This document shows positions 23,901 through 35,900 of a stretch of DNA of 64,000 nucleotides, piece by piece. A program made the translations under genes and the position numbers. The stretch comes from Limnomonas spitsbergensis (taxonomy: Eukaryota; Chlorophyta; Chlorophyceae; Chlamydomonadales). Within the stretch, counting starts at the first letter, position 1. The number at the start of each line of letters is the position of its first letter. The notes below the pieces were generated by a model. That model had not been told where the DNA came from. It saw only the letters and a program-made list of their open reading frames with translations, and did not search any database. The stretch lies in the NCBI GenBank assembly GCA_037349105.1, contig JAYJMM010000116.1:4774001-4838000 (forward strand), given 5' to 3'.

Positions 23901-26900
23901 GACCCATGTGTACCAGTTACCAAACTGGTTGTCGCCCTGGAAAGAGTGACACAGGCACATTGGGGGTGATGAGCGCCATGCAGGTGTACCAGATGCCAAG
24001 CTGACTGTCGCCCTAAAAGAGTGATGCGGCAAGGACCGAGGCTCCAAGAGTGTGATGATGGGTGGGTCATGATCAGGACCCAATCGACACACGTATATGA
24101 TGTATCTAAAACCAAGGGCCCAGAGACCAACAACCCCCACCTCTCATCTACCTACGTGTAATATAGCCCACCCCACCTCATCGAAACCCAATCTGCCTTG
24201 GGTCCAGTAGTTGAGAAGCAGCCAAGCCCACAGCAGATCTGCATACGTGGGAGACGCCACTCAGCTGAACCCTACCCCCAAACCCATTATGTTTCTTTAT
24301 CATGCCTAGACAAGCAGCCAAGCCCATACTTATATATATCTTACAGCAAATGTCTTGAATAGAAGCACCGACAAGCTCTTGGAAAAGAGGACGCTCTGCG
24401 TTCCGATGAGCGCCGAGAAGATGGAGTAGGAGATGGGCAACAACTGACACCAAGCAGAATGCTGCAGATCCAACAGATTCCTACACAAGACCAGCAGGCA
24501 GGCAAAGCAGGCATGTTGATTTTAAATGCAGGCATCGCAGCTTGATGCAGGCTTCAATCAGCAGCAGCTGCAACCACACAGAGTGTTCGATGCCCAACAT
24601 AATCCTACACAAGACCAGCAGGCAGGCAGGCAGGCGAATTGCTTTTAAATGCAAGCAACGCGACAGGTATCTATCAGCAGCAGTAAACATAAAGAGTGTT
24701 CGAAGTCCAAAAGATTCCTACACATGACAAGCAGGCAGGCAGGCATCTTGGCTTTTAAATGCAGGCATCTTATATTTATCAGCAGCAGCCGCTGATATAT
24801 ACAGAGTGCCCCAGATCCACACCCTTCATGCAAATGAAACAATATATCAGCGGCCAAGTTAAGGGCAGGATCAGCAGGTGGCCCTTAAGCTAGGGTGCTG
24901 CGTACACCTCAGTCCCTCACCATGCACATGGAACCTATCAGTCCCTCACCATGCACATGGAACATATCAGTCCCTCACCATGCACATGGAACATATCAGT
25001 ATTTGTGTGCATCAGACAATTACAGCAGGCCGCTGCATGAATTCAGCTGGGCCAATAAAAACCAACATAGACCCGCTTACGGCCTGATGCCCAACAGCTT
25101 CTGCACCATCCCCCCTGACGGCAGGTCATGGGGTAGCTGAATTGTAGCAGAAGCACCCTAAAGGCTGAACCAGATGCCTGAAGCCGCTCTTCACCTGACT
25201 ATTTCCTTCCCGAGCATGAGTTGCACCTGAAGCACACTAATGAAGACTGGACAAGATCCTGGAAGGACCCTAAAAAAATGAACCAGATACCCTTCGCCGT
25301 CAAGCCGCTCTTCACCTGACTATTTCCTTCCCATGCATGAGTTGTAGCGGAAGCACCCTAACCTAGTATACCCGATACCCGAAGCATCATAAGACTCGAC
25401 CAGATACCCGAAGCACCCTTAAGACTGGACCAGAAACCCGAAGCACCCTAAGACTGGACCCGATCCCCAAAGCACCCTAAGACTGGACACGATACCCAAA
25501 GCACCCTAAGACTGGACACGATACCCAAAGCACCTTAAGATAGTGAACCAGATACCCGTAGCCGTCAAGCCGTCATTTGGGGATCTGGTCCAGTATCTTA
25601 GGGTCCAGTATCTTAGGGTCCAGTATCTTAGGGTCCAGTATCTTAGGGTCCAGTATCTTAGGGTCCAGTATCTTAGGGTCCAGTATCTTAGGGTCCAGTA
25701 TCTTAGGGTCCAGTATCTTAGGGTCCAGTATCTTAGGGTCCAGTATCTTAGGGTCCAGTATCTTAGGGTCCAGTATCTTAGGGTCCAGTATCTTAGGGTC
25801 CAGTATCTTAGGCTCCAGTATCTTAGGGTCCAGTATCTTAGGCATGGAATAGATCGTCCAGCCGCCCCTCACCTGACTATTTTCTTCCCGTGCATGTACA
25901 CCAGGTAGCAACCTATGGCCGTGAGGAACATGAGGACCAGGTAGATGATGTACGCCGGTCTGCAGTACACACAGGCAATACAGGCAATGCAAGTGGTTAT
26001 TGTTGCCAGTCTGCAGTGCACATGGGCAATACATACAATCGGGTTATGTACACCGACTTGCAATACACGGGAAACATGCCATGATGAATTATAGCTTGCT
26101 GTACATTTTGGCAATACAAGTGGTGATTTACGGCAGCTTGCAGTACACCCATATTTACTTGGTGGTGCTCTCATGCAGGTCCATACCTCCATACCCCTGT
26201 CACACTTCTGCCCCCCACACCACTCACTGCTTATACAGGTCGATCAGTTCCTCCACCGTGTACTTAGTGTGCTCTCATGCAGGTCCATACCTCCACACCC
26301 CTGTCACACTTTTGCCCCCCACACCACTCACTGCTTATACAGGTCGATCAGTTCCTCCACCGTGTACTTGGTGGTGCTGTGGTCACCAAACAACACCAGC
26401 AGCATGCAGCCTCCAATGATGCAGGCAGTGGCCAATAGGACCATCCAGGTGATCTACGACAGGGGAAGGGGCAGGTGAGGGGCAAGTGAAGGTGGGGTGA
26501 GATGAAGATGAAGGGGCAGGTCCAGGGATAGGGGAGATGAGCCCCCCCCCGGGGCACTTTAAATACAAGCAAGCATATAACCTCGCTATGATGATACAAG
26601 GAGCGGCCAACAGGGAATCTACGACAGAGGAAGGAGCAGGGGAGGGAAGCATGAGAGAGAGAAAATGTGATAAGAGACAGCCGCCGCATCTTGATACAGG
26701 CAGTGGCCAACAGTAAACAGGAAATCTACGACAGGTGAAGGTGCGGGGGAGGGGAGGGTGAGAGAGGGAAAATGTGATAAGAGACAGCAGCCGCATCTTG
26801 ATACAGGCAGTGGCCAACAGCCAACAGGGATTCTACGACAGGTGAAGGGGCGGGGAGGAGAGGGTGAGAGAGGGAAAATGTGATAAGAGACAGCAGCCGC

Positions 26901-29900
26901 ATCTCGCTGCCTGCCGTCTGAAATAGGGATGTGCCTGCTAACATGTAAACAAGCTTGTCTCCGCCTGCCTGCCCCCTCCTCTGCGTGCCTCCCCCCTTGG
27001 CTTGTATGCCCAGGACCTTGACCTCTCTGCCCCCCTCTCCACCTGTCCCGTGATGATAGAAACATACCTGCACCTATCTCCGACCCCTGCTGCCTACTAG
27101 CTAGCTAGCTAGCACCCCCCATCACCTCTGCTCTGTACCCACATTCCCTCCCCCCCTCCTTACACACACCCTCACCTTTTCCTTGAGGACAGTGGAAGCA
27201 AAAACCACATTGGCCACAAACTGGACTGCTCCCAATGCAGACAGCAGCGACTGCGCCGCAAAGGCTGCACATGAGAACACAAGCATGAGTATGAGCATCA
27301 GCATGACAGGCAACAGCACAATGTGCAGACAAAAGTGACGGTGCTGCACAAAATAGAAGCTTGAGGTAGAGAACAAGCACAAGCATGAGCAAAAGCATGA
27401 GAGCTAGCACGTGCGAGAGGGTGAATACATCATGATCATGAGAAATGTCCGGTGGCAATCTGCAGCCTCCAATCGTGTGATCCCTCCCCTCACAGGACCA
27501 GGAGGCATCCTTTGCACCACATGTCCGGTGGCAATCTGCAGCCCCCAATCATGTGATCCCTCCCCTCACAGGACCAGGAGGCATCCTTTGCACCACATGT
27601 CCGGTGGCAATCTGCAGCCTCCAATCGTGTGATCCCTCCCCTCACAGGACCAGGAGGCATCCTTTGCACCACATGTCCGGTGGCAATCTGCAGCCTCCAA
27701 TCGTGTGATCCCCCCCCTCACAGGACCAGGAGGCATCCTTTGCACCACATGTCCGGTGGCAATCTGCAGCCCCCAATCGTGTGATCCCTCCCCTCACAGG
27801 ACCAGGAGGCATCCTTTGCACCACATGTCCGGTGGCAATCTACAGCCTCCAATCGTGTGATCCCTCCCCTCACAGGACCAGGAGGCATCCTTTGCACCAC
27901 ATGTCCGGTGGTAATCTGCAGCCCCCAATCGTGTGATCCCTCCCCTCACAGGACCAGGAGGCATCCTTTGCACCACATGTCCGGTGGCAATCTGCAGCCC
28001 CCAATCAAGTGATCCCTCCCCTCACAGGACCAGGAGGCATCCTTTGCACCACATGTCCGGTGGCAATCTGCAGCCCCCAATCGTGTGATCCCTCCCCTCA
28101 CAGGACCAGGAGGCATCCTTTGCACCACATGTCCGGTGGCAATCTACAGCCTCCAATCGTGTGATCCCTCCCCTCACAGGACCAGGAGGCATCCTTTGCA
28201 CCACATGTCCGGTGGCAATCTGCAGCCCCCAATCATGTGATCCCTCCCCTCACAGGACCAGGAGGCATCCTTTGCACCACATGTCCGGTGGCAATCTGCA
28301 TCCCCCAATCATGTGATCCCTCCCCTCACAGGACCAGGAGGCATCCTTTGCACCACATGTCCGGTGGCAATCTGCAGCCCCCAATCGTGTGATCCCTCCC
28401 CTCACAGGACCAGGAGGCATCCTTTGCACCACATGTCCGGTGGCAATCTGCAGCCCCCAATCATGTGATCCCTCCCCTCACAGGACCAGGAGGCATCCTT
28501 TGCACCACATGTCCGGTGGCAATCTGCAGCCCCCAATCGTGTGATCCCTACCCTCACAGGACCAGGAGGCATCCTTTGCACCACATGTCCGGTGGCAATC
28601 TGCAGCCCCCAATCATGTGATCCCTCCCCTCACAGGACCAGGAGGCATCCTTTGCACCACATGTCCGGTGGCAATCTGCAGCCCCCAATCGTGTGATCCC
28701 TCCCCTCACAGGACCAGGAGGCATCCTTTGCACCACATGTCCGGTGGCAATCTGCAGCCCCCAATCATGTGATCCCTCCCCTCACAGGACCAGGAGGCAT
28801 CCTTTGCACCACATGTCCGGTGGCAATCTGCAGCCCCCAATCGTGTGATCCCTCCCCTCACAGGACCAGGAGGCATCCTTTGCACCACATGTCCGGTGGC
28901 AATCTGCAGCCCCCAATCGTGTGATCCCTCCCCTCACAGGACCAGGAGGCATCCTTTGCACCACATGTCCGGTGGTAATCTGCAGCCCCCAATCATGTGA
29001 TCCCTCCCCTCACAGGACCAGGAGGCATCCTTTGCACCACATGTCCGGTGGCAATCTGCAGCCTCCAATCATGTGATCCCTCCCCTCACAGGACCAGGAG
29101 GCATCCTTTGCACCACATGTCCGGTGGCAATCTGCAGCCCCCAATCATGTGATCCCTCCCCTCACAGGACCAGGAGGCATCCTTTGCACCACATGTCCGG
29201 TGGCAATCTGCAGCCTCCAATCATGTGATCCCTCCCCTCACAGGACCAGGAGGCATCCTTTGCACCACATGTCCGGTGGCAATCTGCAGCCCCCAATCAT
29301 GCGATCCCTCCCCTCACAGGACCAGGAGGCATCCTTTGCACCACATGTCCGGTGGCAATCTGCAGCCCCCAATCATGTGATCCCTCCCCTCACAGGACCA
29401 GGAGGCATCCTTTGCACCACATGTCCGGTGGCAATCTGCAGCCTCCAATCGTGTGATCCCTCCCCTTACAGGACCAGGAGGCATCCTTTGCACCACATGT
29501 CCGGTGGCAATCTGCAGCCCCCAATCATGTGATCCCTCCCCTCACAGGACCAGGAGGCATCCTTTGCACCACATGTCCGGTGGCAATCTGCAGCCTCCAA
29601 TCATGTGATCCCTCCCCTCACAGGACCAGGAGGCATCCTTTGCACCACATGTCCGGTGGCAATCTGCAGCCCCCAATCATGCGATCCCTCCCCTCACAGG
29701 ACCAGGAGGCATCCTTTGCACCACATGTCCGGTGGCAATCTGCAGCCCCCAATCATGTGATCCCTCCCCTCACAGGACCAGGAGGCATCCTTTGCACCAC
29801 ATGTCCGGTGGCAATCTGCAGCCTCCAATCGTGTGATCCCTCCCCTTACAGGACCAGGAGGCATCCTTTGCACCACATGTCCGGTGGCAATCTGCAGCCT

Positions 29901-32900
29901 CCAATCATGTGATCCCTCCCCTCACAGGACCAGGAGGCATCCTTTGCACCACATGTCCGGTGGCAATCTACAGCCCCCAATCATGTGATCCCTCCCCTTA
30001 CAGGACCAGGAGGCATCCTTTGCACCACATGTCCGGTGGCAATCTGCAGCCCCCAATCATGTGATCCCTCCCCTCACAGGACCAGGAGGCATCCTTTGCA
30101 CCACATGTCCGGTGGCAATCTGCAGCCCCCAATCGTGTGATCCCTCCCCTCACAGGACCAGGAGGCATCCTTTGCACCACATGTCCGGTGGCAATCTGCA
30201 GCCCCCAATCATGTGATCCCTCCCCTCACAGGACCAGGAGGCATCCTTTGCACCACATGTCCGGTGGCAATCTGCAGCCCCCAATCGTGTGATCCCTCCC
30301 CTCACAGGACCAGGAGGCATCCTTTGCACCACATGTCCGGTGGCAATCTGCAGCCTCCAATCGTGTGATCCCTCCCCTCACAGGACCAGGAGGCATCCTT
30401 TGCACCACATGTCCGGTGGCAATCTGCAGCCCCCAATCATGTGATCCCTCCCCTCACAGGACCAGGAGGCATCCTTTGCACCACATGTCCGGTGGCAATC
30501 TGCAGCCCCCAATCATGTGATCCCTCCCCTCACAGGACCAGGAGGCATCCTTTGCACCACATGTCCGGTGGCAATCTGCAGCCTCCAATCGTGTGATCCC
30601 TCCCCTCACAGGACCAGGATGCATCCTTTGCACCACATGTCCGGTGGCAATCTGCAGCCCCCAATCGTGTGATCCCTCCCCTCACAGGACCAGGAGGCAT
30701 CCTTTGCACCACATGTCCGGTGGCAATCTGCAGCCCCCAATCGTGTGATCCCTCCCCTCACAGGACCAGGAGGCATCCTTTGCACCACATGTCCGGTGGC
30801 AATCTGCAGCCCCCAATCGTGTGATCCCTCCCCTCACAGGACCAGGAGGCATCCTTTGCACCACATGTCCGGTGGCAATCTGCAGCCCCCAATCGTGTGA
30901 TCCCTCCCCTCACAGGACCAGGAGGCATCCTTTGCACCACATGTCCGGTGGCAATCTGCAGCCTCCAATCATGTGATCCCTCCCCTCACAGGACCAGGAT
31001 GCATCCTTTGCACCACATGTCCGGTGGCAATCTGCAGCCTCCAATCATGTGATCCCTCCCCTCACAGGACCAGGAGGCATCCTTTGCACCACATGTCCGG
31101 TGGCAATCTGCAGCCCCCAATCGTGTGATCCCTCCCCTCACAGGACCAGGAGGCATCCTTTGCACCACATGTCCGGTGGCAATCTGCAGCCTCCAATCAT
31201 GTGATCCCTCCCCTCACAGGACCAGGAGGCATCCTTTGCACCACATGTCCGGTGGCAATCTGCAGCCTCCAATCATGTGATCCCTCCCCTCACAGGACCA
31301 GGAGGCATCCTTTGCACCACATGTCCGGTGGCAATCTACAGCCCCCAATCATGTGATCCCTCCCCTTACTGGACCAGGAGGCATCCTTTGCACCACATGT
31401 CCGGTGGCAATCTGCAGCCCCCAATCATGTGATCCCTCCCCTCACAGGACCAGGAGGCATCCTTTGCACCACATGTCCGGTGGCAATCTGCAGCCCCCAA
31501 TCGTGTGATCCCTCCCCTCACAGGACCAGGAGGCATCCTTTGCACCACATGTCCGGTGGCAATCTGCAGCCCCCAATCATGCGATCCCTCCCCTCACAGG
31601 ACCAGGAGGCATCCTTTGCACCACATGTCCGGTGGCAATCTGCAGCCTCCAATCGTGTGATCCCTCCCCTCACAGGACCAGGAGGCATCCTTTGCACCAC
31701 ATGTCCGGTGGCAATCTGCAGCCCCCAATCATGTGATCCCTCCCCTCACAGGACCAGGAGGCATCCTTTGCACCACATGTCCGGTGGCAATCTGCAGCCT
31801 CCAATCGTGTGATCCCTCCCCTCACAGGACCAGGAGGCATCCCTTACAGGACCAGGAGGCATCCCTCACAGGACCAGGAGGCATCCCTCACAGGACCAGG
31901 AGGCATCCTTTGCACCACATGTATACTGGAGTTGTCGGCAAAGGAGCATATCGGAAAGACCATGCGTGTGATCAAAGATTCGCTGACCTCTCCCATCCCC
32001 CCCTCATTGGTCAGGGGTCATCCCTTCCACCAAATTTCTTGGGAGATCAATCCGGCTAAACTTGTGATGTATCAAGCTGTATCTACCTTACACCGCATCC
32101 ACACAGATCTCCTCCTCCCACCCGCCCAAAAACGACGCATCCGTCCACTCACCATAGGATGCAAAGCTGGCGAGGGTGCCGACAACAAATACATCCCCCA
32201 CACCACATCCACACCACATCCACACCAATATCCACACTAATATCCGTCCACTCACCATAGGATGCAAAGCTGGCGAGGGTGCCGACAATAAACACAAAGA
32301 TACCAATCTGCCAGCTGGGGAACTTCCTGCAGAAAGAGATCAAGGGTGCAGGGTGAAGGGTCAGGGTTTAGGGCCAAGGTTAAGGGTTAAGGTTTAATGG
32401 CAGGGTTAAAGGTCAGGGTTTAAGGCCAGGGTTTAAGGGTTAAGGTTTAAGGTCAGGGTTTAAGTTCAGTGTTTAAGGTCAGGGTGAAAGGTCAGGGTTT
32501 AAGGTCAGGGTTTAAGGCCAGGGTTTAAGGTCAGGGTTTAAGGTCAGGGTTTAAGACCAGGGTTTAAGGTCAGGGTTTAAGGTCAGGGTTTAAGGCCAGG
32601 GTTTAAGGCCAGGGTTTAAGGTCAGGGTTTAAGGTCGGGGTTTAAGGCCAGGGTTTAAGGCCAGGGTTTAAGGTCAGTGTTTAAGGTCAGGCTTTAAGGC
32701 CAGGGTGAAACGTCAGGGTGAAAGGTCAGGGTTTAAGGTTAGGGTTTAAGGTCAGGGTTTAAGGTCAGGGTTTAAGGCCAGGGTTTAAGGCCAGGGTTTA
32801 AGGTCAGGGTTTAAGGCCAGGGTTTAAGGCCAGGGTTTAAGGCCAGGGTTTAAGGTCAGGGTTTAAGGTCAGGGTTTAAGGCCAGGGTTTAAGGTCAGGG

Positions 32901-35900
32901 TTTAAGGTCAGGGTTTAAGGCCAGGGTTTAAGGCCAGGGTTTAAGGCCAGGGTTTAAGGCCAGGGTTTAAGGCCAGGGTTTAAGGCCAGGGTTTATGGTC
33001 AGGGTTTAAGGTCGGGGTTTAAGGCCAGGGTTTAAGGTCAGGGTTTAAGGTCAGGGTTTAAGGCCAGGGTTTAAGGTCAGGGTTTAAGGTCAGGGTTTAA
33101 GGTCAGGGTTTAAGGCCAGGGTTTAAGGCCAGGGTTTAAGGTCAGGGTTTAAGGCCAGGGTTTAGGGCCAGGGTTTAAGGCCAGGGTTTAAGGCCAGGGT
33201 TTAAGGCCAGGGTTTAAGGCCAGGGTTTAAGGCCAGGGTTTAAGGTCAGGGTTTGAGGTCAGGGTTTAATGCCAGGGTTTAAGGCCAGGGTTTAAGGTCA
33301 GGGTTTAAGGTCAGGGTTTAAGGCCAGGGTTTAAGGTCAGTGTTTAAGGCCAGGGTTTAAGGCCAGGGTTTAAGGCCAGGGTTTAAGGCCAGGGTTTAAG
33401 GCCAGGGTTTAAGGCCAGGGTTTAAGGTCAGGGTTTAAGGCCAGGGTCTAACGCCAGGGTTTAATGCCAGGGTTTAAGGCCAGGGTTTAAGGTCGGGGTT
33501 TAAGGCCAGGGTTTAAGGCCAGGGTTTAAGGCCAGGGTTTAAGGCCAGGGTTTAAGGCCAGGGTTTAAGGCCAGGGTTTAAGGTCAGGGTTTAAGGTCAG
33601 GGTTTAAGGCCAGGGTTTAAGGTCAGGGTTTAAGGTCAGGGTTTAAGGTCAGGGTTTAAGGCCAGGGTTTAAGGCCAGGGTTTAAGGTCAGGGTTTAAGG
33701 CCAGGGATTAAGGCCAGGGTTTAAGGTCAGGGTTTAAGGCCAGGGTTTCAGGCCAGGGTTTAAGGCCAGGGTTTAAGGCCAGGGTTTAAGGTCAGGGTTT
33801 AAGGCCAGGGTTTAAGGCCAGGGTTTAAGGTCAGGGTTTGAGGTCAGGGTTTAAGGTCAGGGTTTAAGGCCAGGGTTTAAGGTCAGGGTTTAAGGTCAGG
33901 GTTTAAGGCCAGGGTTTAAGGCCAGGGTTTAAGGTCAGGCTTTAAGGCCAGGGTTACGGATTTATGGTCTTCAGTGGAGGCAGAGAGTGCCGATGAGCTA
34001 TTTGGCGATGCTTATCAGCCAGCTGGGGCCTGGGGGTCCCCCCGTCCATATGGGGTAAGGGTGAAGGGTCTTAGCAGATGGAGCCGACAATGCCAATTGA
34101 AAATTACGATCGACTGGGGGACGTAATGCAGAGGTCAGGCACTATCAGGGGGAGACAGGTCAGGTGTAGAGCAGTGCTTTTTTTTTCCGGCTACGAGTCC
34201 ACCTTTGACGGGCCGCCCCGCGGCGGCCAAAGGCCCGATTATGCCCAAACCTGGACTGGCCTACAACTGGTGGCTTGGGCAGGAAGGCTGGCCACAAATG
34301 TGGCCTCCGGCCAGCGGCCTGAGTGTATCTGACATGTAGCTGAATCACGAGAGAAACAAACTGGTGTAGAGTAGTAGTCAGTAGGGCAGTGGGCCTCTCA
34401 GTGAAGCATGAATGCTGGAGGGCAGCACCAATAGTGTGGGAGCGTCCACTATTGAGGTCATTCAAGGACAGGCGGGCGTATGCTTGTTCTAGCATTCCTG
34501 CATCTGAGGGCAAGACAGCGGCTTGCTGGCAATACCCCCCAATCGTGCAATCACCGCCCTTTCCCTATTGCCCATTGATGGCCCTAGCTCCCCTGTCCCT
34601 CACTGCCCATTCATCTGGTGCCTCACATCCCTTATCGACCCCGCTGCCAAGGATGAGGTATCTGAGGGCAAGACAGAGGCTTGCTGGCAATACCCCCCAA
34701 TCGTACAGTCAAACAATAGCACTGTCCTGCTGCCTCTCTATGGCTGTTGCTCCCATGTCCCTTGTTGCCCCAAACACGCAAACAATCCTATGTTTCCCCT
34801 TCATTGCCGCGGCCTCAAAAGAGACTCACACGATAGAGGGCTTCTCTCCCTCCTGCCCTGAGACTCACACGATAGAGGGCTTCTCCCCCTCCTGCCCTGA
34901 GACTCACACGATAGAGGGCTTCTCTCCCTCCTGCCCTGAGACTCACACGATAGAGGGCTTCTCCCCCTCCTGCCCTGAGACTCACACGATAGAGGGCTTC
35001 TCCCCTACCTGCCCTGAGACTCACACGATAGAGGGCTTCTCTCCCTCCTGCCCTGAGACTCACACGATAGAGGGCTTCTCTCCCTCCTGCCCTGAGACTC
35101 ACACGATAGAGGGCTTCTCTCCCTCCTGCCCTGAGACTCACACGATAGAGGGCTTCTCCCCCTCCTGCCCTGAGACTCACACGATAGAGGGCTTCTCCCC
35201 CTCCTGCCCTGAGACTCACACGATAGAGGGCTTCTCCCCCTCCTGCCCTGAGACTCACACGATAGAGGGCTTCTCCCCCTCCTGCCCTGAGACTCACACG
35301 ATAGAGGGCTTCTCCTCCTCCTGCCCTGAGACTCACACGATAGAGGGCTTCTCCCCCTCCTGCCCTGAGACTCACACGATAGAGGGCTTCTCCTCCTCCT
35401 GCCCTGAGACTCACACGATAGAGGGCTTCTCCCCCTCCTGCCCTAAGACTCACTCGATAGAGGGCTTCTCCCCCTCCTGCCCCGAGACTCACACGATAGA
35501 GGGCTTCTCCCCCTCCTGCCCTGAGACTCACACGATAGAGGGCTTCTCCCCCTCCTGCCCTGAGACTCACACGATAGAGGGCTTCTTCCCCTCCGGCAGA
35601 TCCAGCTCGGCACGCTTATTGTGACCCAGCTTCATAACATTCTGCAAAGCAAATGAAAAGGGGGAAGAACCGCAAGCCACCGTAATCAATTACGATGTGT
35701 CTCTTCTCTCACGGTAACGGCGCGGATGTTGCTTTGGTCAAGGCTGAGCTGTTACCCTTACTCTCCCGCCCCCCACAGGGCGTAACTTTCTTTCTTTATT
35801 TACAAGGGGTGTGTCACGAGCAGGATGGACACCAGAGGCAGGGGTGTGAACAACGGGTGTGAACAACGTGTGTTTTGAGACAAAGCTTTATCACACACTA

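Noticed and set aside
27490..32059. Repeated 60-codon minus frames and 108-127-codon plus frames
   Set aside because: Direct products of the 76-bp intronic array.
32360..33957. Chromosome end (telomere)
   Set aside because: The period is 13 bp and not 7, and gene exons lie on both sides; it is interstitial.
34389..35624. 411-codon plus-strand frame and 251-codon minus-strand frame
   Set aside because: Both are products of the 39-bp repeat derived from the NIPA-like exon junction; the plus frame is antisense to a real exon.
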